From assembly GCA_903925435.1 (NCBI GenBank), contig CAIYFF010000001.1, positions 1 through 13,816 on the forward strand: 13,816 bases of DNA, read 5' to 3'. The stretch comes from an uncultured Planctomycetota bacterium. Lineage in GTDB: Bacteria; Planctomycetota; UBA1135; UBA2386. The translations under genes and the position numbers were made by a program. Under the pieces are notes generated by a model. It had not been told where the DNA came from. It saw only the letters and a list, made by a program, of their open reading frames with translations, and searched no databases. How positions within the stretch are numbered: the stretch's first letter is position 1; every line of letters starts with the position of its first letter. Below, piece by piece: positions 1 through 7,866 of this stretch.

Positions 1-1
1 A

Positions 2-1426
2 CGACTTGCGGAGGCCAATCAAGAAGTGCGCGAGACGGCGGCGCTCGCGATGGGCATCGCGGGAGCGCAGGATGCATGGCCGCTGCTCGCTTCGCTGCTG
101 GCCGGCGACGCCGAAGGTCGCAAGCTCGCAGGCGGCAAGGAAGAGGTGCCCGATCGGTCGCGCACGTTCGCGGCGTGGTCGCTGGGCCTGCTTGCTTCGC
201 GAACGAGCGATGTCGAGGTCAAGCAGAAGACCTTCGAGCTGCTCGATGCGCAGTTGCGCGATCCCGCGGATCGCAGTCGCGACTTGCGCGTGGCGCTGGT
301 GCACGCGATTGGGCTGATCGACCCGCAAGCGGAGCGCAGCAGCAAGGAGCGGCTCCTGCGGTATCGCGTAGTCGACGCGCTGTGGGCGTTCTACGACCTC
401 GACCTCGGCAAGGGGAATCAACTCGTGCAGTCCCACGCTCTTGCTGCGATCGCTCGCACGATCGGTCGCGGCAAGGACGCAGAGCACGAACGCGCCAAGG
501 AGCGGTTGGTGCGCGAACTGACGGCAGAGGGGCGGTCCAACCAGATCCGCCAGTCTGCTGCGCTCGCGCTGGGCGCGATCTGCATGCAAGAGGAGGAGCA
601 CGCTGCGGACGCCGCTTGTTCGCAGGCGCTCGCAGAGTTGTGGAAGCACGGCACGGACCAGCAAGCGCGCTACTACGCGATCGCCTCGCTCGGACGCATC
701 GGCGGCAAGGCCAATCGGAAGCGGTTGATGCTCGCGTATGCGCCGGCGAATCGAACGGAGGAGAAACCATGGATCGCGATTGCGCTCGGCCTCGTCGCGC
801 GCGACCAGCGATTGCGCGACGGTGCGTTGGATCCGGATCTCGGCGCGATGCTGTTGTCGGACCTGCGCTCGATCGAGGTCGACACCGCGCGCGCGGGCAT
901 TGCGCTGGCGCTCGGATTGTGCGCGCACGAGCCCGCGGTGCCGGATCTGCGCGGGATGCTCGACACCAAGTACTTGCACGAGGTGCAGAGCGGCTACGTC
1001 GTCGTGGCGCTTGCGATGCTCGGCGACCACGGCGCGGCTGGCGACATCGTCGCGTTGATGCGGACCGCGGTGCGGCGGCCGTTCGTGTTGCAGCAGTGCG
1101 CAGTTGCGCTTGGGCATCTCGGCGACACCGAGACCGTGCCTGCGTTGTTGGAGATGCTGAAGAGCAGCGAGAGCACCGCGACGATGGCCGCGATCGCGCA
1201 GGCGCTCGGCGAATTGCGCGATCGCCGTTCGATCGAGCCGTTGATCGCAGCGCTGCAGGACCCGGATCGATCGGCGCTCGCGCGCGCGTTCGTTGCGGCT
1301 GCGCTCGGCGGCGTCGGCGACAAGGATGTGGTGCGTTGGAACGCGGCGATCGCGCGCGACGTCAACTACAGCGCGCTCGTCGACACCTTGAGCAACGGCA
1401 ACACCGGCGTGCTCGATATCCTGTGA
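2..1426 (+). CDS. HEAT-repeat protein, 5' end missing
   Basis: The open frame runs in from the window edge. The first visible residues (RLAEANQEV) already belong to a helical repeat, so the GTG at 26 is probably internal, and 474 residues are visible. The protein is a chain of about 12 HEAT-type helix pairs with the usual alternation of Ala/Leu-rich helices and short Gly/Asp turns (for example 'AALAMGIAG', 'AALALGAI', 'AIAQALGEL', 'AVALGHLGD' followed by 'PALLEML'). HEAT arrays are protein-protein scaffolds. No enzyme motif is visible. The C-terminal tail 'NYSALVDTLSNGNTGVLDIL' resembles the ends of HEAT-repeat proteins I associate with Planctomycetota. The next gene starts 5 nt after the stop, so they are likely co-transcribed. 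The partner is unknown. Identity as a HEAT protein is firm, function is not. Confidence 0.85.
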   Translation, partial: RLAEANQEVRETAALAMGIAGAQDAWPLLASLLAGDAEGRKLAGGKEEVPDRSRTFAAWSLGLLASRTSDVEVKQKTFELLDAQLRDPADRSRDLRVALVHAIGLIDPQAERSSKERLLRYRVVDALWAFYDLDLGKGNQLVQSHALAAIARTIGRGKDAEHERAKERLVRELTAEGRSNQIRQSAALALGAICMQEEEHAADAACSQALAELWKHGTDQQARYYAIASLGRIGGKANRKRLMLAYAPANRTEEKPWIAIALGLVARDQRLRDGALDPDLGAMLLSDLRSIEVDTARAGIALALGLCAHEPAVPDLRGMLDTKYLHEVQSGYVVVALAMLGDHGAAGDIVALMRTAVRRPFVLQQCAVALGHLGDTETVPALLEMLKSSESTATMAAIAQALGELRDRRSIEPLIAALQDPDRSALARAFVAAALGGVGDKDVVRWNAAIARDVNYSALVDTLSNGNTGVLDIL

Positions 1427-1431
1427 ACTCG

Positions 1432-2298
1432 ATGCATCGAACGAACTCGCGCGCGCGCAACGGAGTCGCGCTTCTCCTCGCGCTTGCCGCGGCCGCTGTG
1501 AGCTCCGCTTGCGCGCTGAATGCGCCGCCGGCGCTTTCGACGCTCAACGTCGCCGTTGCTGACTCCGCGTCGGCTCAGTTCGCCGAAGTCGATGCGCAGG
1601 CGAAGGCCGCGCTCGAAGCGAGCGATCGGAAGCCCGACGACGCAGCGCTCGCGATCCAGGCAGCGGCGCTGCTGTTCCAGGCGGCGGACGCGCGCGTGCA
1701 GCACGCTGCGGTGAAGGTCTGCGCAGAAGGTGACTCGGTGGAGCTCGTGCTCACTGCCGACGATCGCGTTGCCGCCGAGGTGCGCACGCAGGTTGCGTCG
1801 CTGTGCACCGACGGCCTCGCGGCCGCCGAGCGCGTGGTCGCGCGCGACGCGGGCAACGGCGCGGCGCAGTTGCAGCGCGGGCTCTGCTTGTCGTTGCTCG
1901 CATGGGCCAATGGCGCAGCGCGCAGTCTCGTGCAGGGCTACGGCCCGCGCATCGTCGACGCGATGGATCGCGCGGTCGCGGGCGATTCGCTCGGATCGGA
2001 CTGCGCCGCGCTGCGTCTGCAGGGCAGGTTCAGAAGCAAGGCGCCGTGGCCGTTCCGCGATCGTCCGCTCGCGCGCAGCGCATTGGAGCGCGCGGCGAAG
2101 GATGCGCCGTGCGTCGTCAACTTGCTCTTCCTCGGCGACGCGCTGTGGCTCGAAGGCGATCGCGCGACCGCAGTGGCGAAGTGGCGCGAAGCAGCGGATG
2201 CGCGCGGCAGCGAGTCGTCGGCGCATTCGGATGCTGCGTTGCGTCAGCTCGCGGCGCGTCGCGTAGCGGCCGCCACGCGCGAGGGAGCAGGTTCGTGA
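1432..2298 (+). CDS. Lipoprotein with TPR-like helices (TatT-like)
   Basis: A 288-aa protein starting at ATG 1432. The frame is open much further upstream, but that part only shadows the HEAT gene. The N-terminus is a signal peptide: basic residues (RTNSRARN), a hydrophobic Ala/Leu stretch, then a lipobox-like VSSAC with the lipidated Cys at residue 27. The following Ala fits outer-membrane rather than inner-membrane retention. The rest is Ala-rich helical repeats. The C-terminal half ('YGPRIVDAMDRAV...', 'LARSALERAAKDAPC', 'LFLGDALWLEGDRATAVAKW') resembles the TatT family, TPR-containing lipoproteins that partner periplasmic binding proteins of TRAP transporters. No TRAP subunit is visible, so a generic TPR lipoprotein is equally possible. 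It overlaps the next gene by 4 nt (GTGA), suggesting translational coupling. Confidence 0.75.
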   Translation: MHRTNSRARNGVALLLALAAAAVSSACALNAPPALSTLNVAVADSASAQFAEVDAQAKAALEASDRKPDDAALAIQAAALLFQAADARVQHAAVKVCAEGDSVELVLTADDRVAAEVRTQVASLCTDGLAAAERVVARDAGNGAAQLQRGLCLSLLAWANGAARSLVQGYGPRIVDAMDRAVAGDSLGSDCAALRLQGRFRSKAPWPFRDRPLARSALERAAKDAPCVVNLLFLGDALWLEGDRATAVAKWREAADARGSESSAHSDAALRQLAARRVAAATREGAGS

Positions 2299-3242
2299 GT
2301 GAGCTTGCGATCGGCGTCGACCTCGGTGGCACCAAGATCGAAGCGATCGCACTCGATGCGCTCGGTCGCGAGCGATGACGTCGGCGCGTAGCGACGCCGC
2401 AGGGGGATTATGACGCAACGGTGCGCGCGGCTGCGGGCCTCGTGCAAGCGCTGCGCGACGAGCTGCGGCCGTCCTCGTGCACGATCGGGTTCGGCACGCC
2501 TGGCAGCGTCACGGCAAAGGGCGTGATGAAGAACTGCAACTCCACGTGCCTCAACGGCCGTCCGTTGCCGCGCGACCTGGAGCACGCGCTCGGCCAGGCT
2601 GTGCGCGTCGCGAACGATGCCAATTGCCTCGCGTTGTCCGAGGCGACGGACGGCGCTGGCGCAGGCAAGGATGTCGTGTTCGCCGCGATCCTCGGCACCG
2701 GCGTCGGCGGCGGCATTGCTGCGTTCGGCCGCGTGATCAGCGGACCCAACGGACTCGGCGGCGAGTGGGGTCACACGGCGCTGCCGCGTCGTCGCGACGA
2801 CGAACCGTGTTTGCCGTGCTACTGCGGTCACTCTGGTTGCGTCGAGTCGTTGCTGAGCGGTCCGGGACTCGCGCGCGACCACGCGAGTCGACTCGGCGAC
2901 GCAGGCCGGCAATGGACCGCAGCGGAGGTCGCTGCAGCCGCGGAGTCAGGCGACGCTTGCGCGGTCGAGTCGATGCAGCGCTACGCCGAACGGCTGGCGC
3001 GCGCGCTGTCGACGATCGTCAACGTGCTCGATCCCGACGTGATCGTGCTCGGCGGCGGCATGTCGCAGGTCGACTCGCTCTATCGAGACGTGCCGCCGCT
3101 GCTGCAGCGCAGCGTGTTTGCCTCCTTGGGCGCCGATCCACTTCGCGTGGACCTGCGGCGCAGCGTCCACGGCGACTCGTCGGGAGTGCGCGGAGCCGCG
3201 TGGCTCTGGCGCACGGACGGGGTCAGCTCTTCATCTGCTTGA
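2295..3242 (+). pseudogene. mak: Mak-type ROK fructokinase interrupted by one in-frame TGA
   Basis: ROK-family sugar kinase (ATP + fructose to fructose 6-phosphate if Mak-like). Translation from GTG 2295 gives the phosphate-binding DLGGTK at residues 9-14. Codon 28 is TGA (2376-2378), and the same frame then runs on without a gap to 3240. Later motifs are intact: catalytic Asp in ANDANC (about codon 108), His in GEWGH (160), the CxCGxxGC zinc motif (175-182), VIVLGGGMS, and HGDSSGVRGAAWLW near the end. The last motif and the 'RYxxRLAxxLxxxVNxLDPDV' region closely match E. coli Mak from memory. The E. coli protein has a Tyr where the TGA falls. Restart at GTG 2421 (codon 43) would lose the phosphate-binding motif, so a product without read-through should be inactive. 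A sequencing error or C-to-T change (CGA to TGA) would explain it. The 3' end overlaps the convergent gene by 20 bp. Confidence 0.8.
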
Positions 3243-4701
3243 GCTTCGCGATCGCGCCGAGCACGTTCTTGCCCGATGCGGCGCGCGTGCCAGTGCGGTT
3301 TTCAGCGACGCCAGCTTGCGCGTCGGAGCTGCTTCCTGGAGCCGCATGTGCAGCCGGCTGCGCATGCGCCACAGGTTCGTTGTTGCCAGCGTGCGACTGC
3401 GACTGCGACTGCGCGTGCGCAGGTTCGTGCGCGACCGATGCGGCGGCCATCGCTGGAGCCTTTGGTTGCGCGCTCGTGCGGATCGCCTGCTGGATCGACG
3501 CGATCGAGTTCGCAAGGCCCGTCATTTCGCGTTGGATCTCGCGGACCGAGTTCTCCAGGCCGCCGAGGTCCTTGTCGCGCACTTGGTCGACGGTGTTCGT
3601 CAGCTTGCCGACGGTCGTGTCGACGACGCGCTCGAGCCGTTGCATCTCCTCGTGCAGCGTGTCCTGGTTGGCGAGGCGCTCGAGCTTCTGGCCGTAGGCC
3701 TTGCTCGTGTCTTCGAGGCGCGTGAGGCTCTGCTTCATCTCGCCGTCGTCGAATCGCTTGCCGATCGTCGCGATGCTCGTCTCGACGCGTTGCAGCGTCT
3801 GCATCAGCTGGGGATCCTGCGGCGATTTCTCGGCAACGGCCGCGATCGCTTGCTTGAGGTCCGCTGCGAGCTTCTGGAACGAGTGCTCGAGCGGCGTGAG
3901 GTCCACGGACAGCGACTTTGCCGCCGACTCGACCTTCGCCAAGCCCTGCTGCATCGCGGTGTGGATCGTTTCGATCTGTTGCTTCTGCTGCTGGAGTTGC
4001 GCCGCGAGGTCGTTGCCTTGCTGCGCGATCTCCATCAGCGGCTTGCCGTACATCTTGAGCGCCTTGGTCAGGTTGCCGACCTTCTCGTCCTGGCGCTCGA
4101 GCGCGAGGAGCACGCGCTGCAGTTCTTCGCCTTCCGCGGGCGGGCGCTCCGTCGAGAGTTGGTGCTGTTCGACGAGGTACTGCACCGAGCCTTGCAGCTC
4201 GGAATCCTTCTCGTTGTGGGCCTGCGCGAGCTGCTCGTAGCGAGCCTGCGCGAGCGAGTGCTGGCGACGCACGACCGAGAGCACGAAGAGCACGGCGCCG
4301 ATCGTCAGCAACACAGGAGCGTCGAGGCCGACGCTGCGCAGCGAGGTCGTCAGCGACGACGAGCTTTGCAGCACGGTCGCAACGATGCCGCCCATGAGGC
4401 AGGCCGCGCCGACCATCGAGCCGATGCCGGTCTTCTCAGCCTTGCCCTGCGTGTCGCTTCCCTTCGATGCGCTGCGAGGACGCCGGCGACGAGTCGAAGC
4501 ATCCGTCGCCTCGGGCGATTCGTCGGTCGCGGTCGAGTCCGACTCCGCTGCCGGTTCCGAGTCCTCGAATGGGATCGGCTCTTCCGTGGTCGTGCCCGTG
4601 CTCGTGGCCTTGGGCTTGCCGGCCCCGGTCGCCATGAAGTCTGGACCCAACAGGTCGTTCAGCATGTCATCGGTCGACGATTTGTCGTTCTGCTTGCTCA
4701 T
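3223..4701 (-). CDS. Two-TM coiled-coil protein of unknown function
   Basis: A 492-aa protein. The ATG at 4701 (MSKQNDKSS) is chosen because AGGA lies about 9 nt upstream, and because the longer open frame to 5022 would run antisense into ptsI. Residues 1-90 are a polar, Ser/Thr/Glu-rich, probably disordered cytoplasmic tail. Two hydrophobic segments follow (about 92-111 and 128-144), separated by a Ser-rich loop. Residues about 146-410 are a long Gln/Lys/Glu/Leu-rich coiled coil ('QQQKQQIETI', 'RLERVVDTTVGKLTNTVDQV'). A low-complexity Ala/Gln/Ser/His stretch comes next. The end is a short amphipathic segment (NVLGAIAKLKQMKS) that could be a docking motif. I do not recognise the family. The layout suggests a membrane-anchored scaffold or tether. 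It diverges from ptsI over a 136-bp gap that should hold promoters for both genes. Confidence 0.8.
   Translation of the reverse strand: MSKQNDKSSTDDMLNDLLGPDFMATGAGKPKATSTGTTTEEPIPFEDSEPAAESDSTATDESPEATDASTRRRRPRSASKGSDTQGKAEKTGIGSMVGAACLMGGIVATVLQSSSSLTTSLRSVGLDAPVLLTIGAVLFVLSVVRRQHSLAQARYEQLAQAHNEKDSELQGSVQYLVEQHQLSTERPPAEGEELQRVLLALERQDEKVGNLTKALKMYGKPLMEIAQQGNDLAAQLQQQKQQIETIHTAMQQGLAKVESAAKSLSVDLTPLEHSFQKLAADLKQAIAAVAEKSPQDPQLMQTLQRVETSIATIGKRFDDGEMKQSLTRLEDTSKAYGQKLERLANQDTLHEEMQRLERVVDTTVGKLTNTVDQVRDKDLGGLENSVREIQREMTGLANSIASIQQAIRTSAQPKAPAMAAASVAHEPAHAQSQSQSHAGNNEPVAHAQPAAHAAPGSSSDAQAGVAENRTGTRAASGKNVLGAIAKLKQMKS
3392..3412. repeat. Short TGCGAC tandem repeat inside the coiled-coil gene
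   Basis: Three perfect 6-bp units (TGCGAC) followed by a partial one. On the coding (minus) strand they encode the QSQSQS run in the low-complexity linker before the C-terminal tail. An in-frame hexamer like this can change copy number by slippage without breaking the gene. Confidence 0.6.
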
Positions 4702-4837
4702 GTCCCGTTTCCTGCGGTGAGGCAGAGGGCGCGGCGGATAACCCCGTCCCCTTCGTCCGTGGATCGGCACCATGGCTGCTTTGGGTGAAGTCGCCCCGTT
4801 GCAATCGGGCTGCCTACCCCGGAAAAGAACCAGCCGG

Positions 4838-6607
4838 ATGTCACGCAAGCTCAAGGGCATCGCCGCCGCACCCGGCATCGCCATCGCGCCCTTGGTCCAC
4901 TTCCATGGGACGTTGGACTCCATTCCGACCTGGAAGGTTGCCCCGGAAGGCGTCGCCTCGGAGGGCCGGCGTCTCGACGAGGCCGTGGCAGAAGTGGGGC
5001 GGTCGATCCTCGCGCTGCGCAAAGAACTCGCCGACGCGCTGTCGAACCACGACGTGCGGATCTACGACGCGCAGGTCAGCATCCTGCACGACCCGACGTT
5101 CCGCGCCGACGTGGTGCGCGAGGTGGAGCAGCAAGGCTGCAACCTCGAGGTGGCGCTTCAGCGCGTCGTTGCGCGCTACGAGGCGGTGTTCCAGAACATG
5201 GCGGATGCGTCGATGCGCGAGCGCGCAGCAGACGTCCGCGACGTCGGCCGGCAGCTCGTCGCCGCGCTGATGGCGAAGGACCGCTCGAAGTACACCGCGA
5301 ACGGCCGCGACTACCTGTTCGCCGCCGACGAGTTCTTGCCAAGCGACGCAGGCATCCTCGACCGCAAGCATCTGCGCGGCATCGTCACGGCGCACGGCGG
5401 CAAGTACTCGCACGGCGCGATCCTCGCGCGTTCGCTCGGCATCCCGGCAGTCGTCGGCGTGGACGACGTGATGTCCAAGGCCAGCAGCGGCACGACGGTC
5501 GTGCTCGACGGGGACAGTGGGCAGGTCGTCATCGATCCGGCGCCGGACGAGTTGGCGCACTACCAGCAGCGACTGCTGGAACAGAAGAGCGTCGACCTCC
5601 GCGTCGCCGAGGTGCGGTTCCAGCCAGCGGTCACGCTCGACGGCTCCGAGGTTTCGCTCTACGCCAACGTCGAAGGCGTGCGCGATCTCGAGAAGTTGGA
5701 GACGGACGCAATCGCCGGCATCGGCCTGTTCCGCACCGAGTTTGCGTTCATGGAGCGGCGGCAGTTTCCGACCGAGGAAGAACAGGTCGCGATGTATCGC
5801 CGCGCGATGCAAGGCAGCCGCGGCAAGCCCGTCACGTTCCGAACGCTGGATGTCGGCGGCGACAAGCCGCTGGGCTACTTCCGCACGCCAGAAGAACGCA
5901 ACCCGGTGCTCGGTTGGCGCGGCCTCCGTCTCTGCCTCGATTGGCCGGACATCCTCTACACGCAGTTGCGCGCGATCCTGCGCGCCAGCGCGCTCGGCCA
6001 CGCGCGCATCCTGCTGCCGATGGTGACGACGCGCAGCGAAGTCGTTCGCTGCCGCCAGGTGTTGGATCAGATCCTCGAGGACCTGCGGTCCTCGGGCGTG
6101 CCGTTCGATCCCAAGATCGAGTTGGGGATCATGGTCGAGATCCCGGTCATCGTGCCGGTGTTGCCAGAGATCCTGCCGTTGGTGGACTTCGTGTCGGTCG
6201 GCACCAACGACCTCGTGCAGTACCTGCTCGCCGTCGACCGCGACAACCAGCGCGTCGCCAAGATGTACGACCCGTTCCATCCGGGCGTTCTTCGCGTGCT
6301 GCACCAGATCGTGCGCGCAGCGAACGCAGCCAAGAAGCCGGTGTCGATCTGCGGCGAGATCGCAGGCGACCATCACTTCACGCCAATCCTGCTCGGCATG
6401 GGCTATCGCGAGCTGTCGATGGCTCCCGTGTTCGTGCCGCGTGTGAAGCTGACGCTGCGCAGCTTCTCGGTCGACGAGTGTCGCACGCTGGCGTCGACGG
6501 CGATCGCGCTCGAGTCGACGACCGCGGTGAGGAAGCTCGTCGGCGAAGAGGTCCGCGATCGCTGGGCCCGCTTCCTTCAGGCGGCGCCGGGAGACGCTGC
6601 TACGTGA
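4838..6607 (+). CDS. ptsI: PTS enzyme I (phosphoenolpyruvate-protein phosphotransferase)
   Basis: A 589-aa protein, the normal length for enzyme I. It takes phosphate from PEP onto a His and passes it to HPr. ATG 4838 is chosen because MSRKLKGIAAAPGIAIAP matches the family start, with GGAAAAG upstream; the ATG at 4772 is further out and unlikely. Domains: HPr-binding helical and swivelling phospho-His domain (1-230), then the PEP-binding barrel (about 255-570). The active His is H192 in GGKYSHGAILAR (E. coli H189). Barrel motifs are complete: GLFRTEF (R299), RTLDVGGDKP (R335), NPVLGWRG, GIMVEIP, SVGTNDLVQY and CGEIAGD with the acid/base Cys505. There is no GAF domain, so it is not PtsP. No HPr or sugar-specific EII is in the window, so a regulatory PTS is possible. 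It overlaps the next gene by 4 nt. Confidence 0.96.
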   Translation: MSRKLKGIAAAPGIAIAPLVHFHGTLDSIPTWKVAPEGVASEGRRLDEAVAEVGRSILALRKELADALSNHDVRIYDAQVSILHDPTFRADVVREVEQQGCNLEVALQRVVARYEAVFQNMADASMRERAADVRDVGRQLVAALMAKDRSKYTANGRDYLFAADEFLPSDAGILDRKHLRGIVTAHGGKYSHGAILARSLGIPAVVGVDDVMSKASSGTTVVLDGDSGQVVIDPAPDELAHYQQRLLEQKSVDLRVAEVRFQPAVTLDGSEVSLYANVEGVRDLEKLETDAIAGIGLFRTEFAFMERRQFPTEEEQVAMYRRAMQGSRGKPVTFRTLDVGGDKPLGYFRTPEERNPVLGWRGLRLCLDWPDILYTQLRAILRASALGHARILLPMVTTRSEVVRCRQVLDQILEDLRSSGVPFDPKIELGIMVEIPVIVPVLPEILPLVDFVSVGTNDLVQYLLAVDRDNQRVAKMYDPFHPGVLRVLHQIVRAANAAKKPVSICGEIAGDHHFTPILLGMGYRELSMAPVFVPRVKLTLRSFSVDECRTLASTAIALESTTAVRKLVGEEVRDRWARFLQAAPGDAAT

Positions 6608-7305
6608 GCGCGCGCGGGCTGCGCCAGGGCGCGTGGTCTGTGCAGGAGCTGGACCGATTGCGCCAGCTGCTGCCGTGGCGCGGCGTAGATGGCGCTGCGG
6701 CGCTGCTGCGGCGATCCAGTGAGAGCGTGCGCAAGCGAGCTGCACGCATGTTCAAGACGGCTTCGCGTCGCGGCGAGTGGAGCGAGGCAGACGACGCAGT
6801 GCTGCGCATGGCGTGGGGAGCCGTGGATCCGCGCCTGCTTGGCACGATGCTGGGCAGGCCTTCGGCCGACGTGGCGCGGCGTGCGAGCGCGCTGCGCGGC
6901 AAGCAGAAGCGCGGCGAGTGGACGCACGAAGAACAGAAGCTGCTGAAGCGGCTGTATGGGACGCGCGCCGACGAGGATCTCGAGGTCTCGTTCCAGCGCA
7001 GCGCGGACAACATCGCAGCCAAGGCGAAGCAGATGTGCCTGCAAAAGGACAAGCGCTTCGCTCGCGCGCAGAGCGACAACGATGCGGTGCGAGCATCGCG
7101 CGCGCCGCGATGGTCCACAGCCGAAGTCGCCATGCTCCGCGCTGCATATCGCGACCACGACAACCTCGAAGTCGCGAAGAAGCTGGGGCGTTCCGTGGTC
7201 AGCGTCGCCAACAAGGCGTGGCAGCTCGGCCTGCAGAAGAGCGCCGCGGCATTGGCTCGGATCGGTCGAGCCAATGTTGCGCATCGGTTCGAGTCCGAAG
7301 CCTGA
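6604..7305 (+). CDS. Protein of four SANT/Myb-like repeats
   Basis: A 233-aa basic protein starting at GTG 6604, which overlaps the ptsI stop as GTGA; GGGAG lies in the ptsI tail about 12 nt upstream. Four repeats of about 40-45 residues fill most of it (about 8-49, 57-99, 104-147 and 168-212). Each starts with a Trp followed by an acidic residue-rich helix (GAWSVQE, GEWSEAD, GEWTHEE, PRWSTAE), then a Leu/Tyr helix. Each ends with an 'LGRSxxSVxxKAxxLGL'-like third helix. This is the three-helix pattern of SANT/Myb/homeodomain-like modules, which bind DNA or proteins. The basic third helices make DNA binding plausible. No other domain is present. The coupling to ptsI suggests a shared regulatory job, but the target is unknown. 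Confidence 0.8.
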   Translation: MSARGLRQGAWSVQELDRLRQLLPWRGVDGAAALLRRSSESVRKRAARMFKTASRRGEWSEADDAVLRMAWGAVDPRLLGTMLGRPSADVARRASALRGKQKRGEWTHEEQKLLKRLYGTRADEDLEVSFQRSADNIAAKAKQMCLQKDKRFARAQSDNDAVRASRAPRWSTAEVAMLRAAYRDHDNLEVAKKLGRSVVSVANKAWQLGLQKSAAALARIGRANVAHRFESEA

Positions 7306-7369
7306 GCGCCGAGTCTCCCGTTTGCGCCCATGCCATCGGCGCGCCGCTCCATGCGCCTTGGCGACGTCG

Positions 7370-7443
7370 GGAATCGTGTCGGATTCCGCCTCAATGCTGC
7401 GCGGCGCGCCAGCCGATCAACGGAAGGAGTTCGGTCGAGACCG
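7370..7443 (+). promoter_or_regulatory. Two small dyads in the leader of the STAS gene
   Basis: The 163-bp gap before the STAS gene carries GGAATC-6 nt-GATTCC at 7370-7387, and CGGTC-GA-GACCG at 7432-7443 about 25 nt before the start codon. The first has operator-like symmetry and the second could be a small RNA hairpin. I see no convincing -35/-10 pair. Short GC-rich dyads are expected by chance in DNA of this composition, so the assignment is tentative. Confidence 0.25.
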
Positions 7444-7468
7444 GCCTCCACAACCGCTCGAGGAAACC

Positions 7469-7861
7469 ATGGAAATCGTCGGCAAGAAGAGCCAAGGCCT
7501 GTCCGTCACGACGTTGAGCGAGGACAAGACCGTCATCATCTCGTTCAACGACCGCAGCCTGAACTTCTACGTCACCGACTCTCTCAAGGAGTCGCTGAAG
7601 GAAACGATCCAGTCGAAGATCGATGCTGGCTTCCAGCACTTCATCCTCAATCTCGACAACGTCAAGATCATCGACTCGTGCGGTGTCGGCTTGATCATCG
7701 TCGCCAACAACGTGACGACGTCGAAGAGCTGCAAGCTCTACCTGAGCAACATCAAGCCGTTCATCGTCAAGATCTTCGAGATCATGCGCATCAGCAAGCA
7801 CCTCGCGATCTTCGACAACGAGGACTGTGCTTTGAGCGCGATCAAGAACGGCGCGAAGTGA
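7469..7861 (+). CDS. STAS-domain anti-sigma-factor antagonist (SpoIIAA/RsbV-like)
   Basis: A 130-aa single-domain protein with a good Shine-Dalgarno (GAGGAAACC) before ATG 7469. STAS antagonists bind an anti-sigma kinase (SpoIIAB/RsbW type) and release the sigma factor when the Ser is unphosphorylated. The signature loop is NLDNVKIIDSCGVGLI: Ser70 sits at the position of SpoIIAA Ser58, so the phosphosite is kept, and the following residue is Cys instead of Ser/Thr. Length and end match the family. It is richer in Lys, Ile and Asn than its neighbours and uses mainly AAG, ATC and AAC codons, as highly expressed genes often do. No anti-sigma kinase or PP2C phosphatase is in the window, so the partner-switching partners must lie elsewhere. 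A 163-bp leader and a downstream hairpin suggest expression separate from its neighbours. Confidence 0.88.
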   Translation: MEIVGKKSQGLSVTTLSEDKTVIISFNDRSLNFYVTDSLKESLKETIQSKIDAGFQHFILNLDNVKIIDSCGVGLIIVANNVTTSKSCKLYLSNIKPFIVKIFEIMRISKHLAIFDNEDCALSAIKNGAK

Positions 7862-7866
7862 CGCCA

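Noticed and set aside
76..1431. Long plus-strand open frame joined in frame to the lipoprotein
   Set aside because: It overlaps the HEAT gene in another frame and translates to Arg/Ala-rich shadow sequence. The signal peptide places the real start at 1432.
2376..2399. Selenocysteine insertion at the mak TGA
   Set aside because: The aligned position is a variable non-catalytic turn, and the downstream hairpin has no recognisable SECIS features. Mutation or error is simpler.
2370..2421. Frameshift in the fructokinase
   Set aside because: The codons before and after the TGA are in the same frame, and the alignment to the family has no gap.
3118..4788. 556-aa plus-strand open frame
   Set aside because: It is antisense to the coiled-coil gene. 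Its Leu/Arg-rich pattern reflects the complement of Gln/Glu/Lys codons.
4702..5022. N-terminal extension of the coiled-coil protein
   Set aside because: It would run antisense into ptsI. ATG 4701 has a Shine-Dalgarno and begins a sensible polar tail.
4841..6745. 634-aa minus-strand open frame
   Set aside because: It is antisense to ptsI, which has full family motifs. The translation is low-complexity Arg/Ala/His sequence typical of GC-rich shadow frames.
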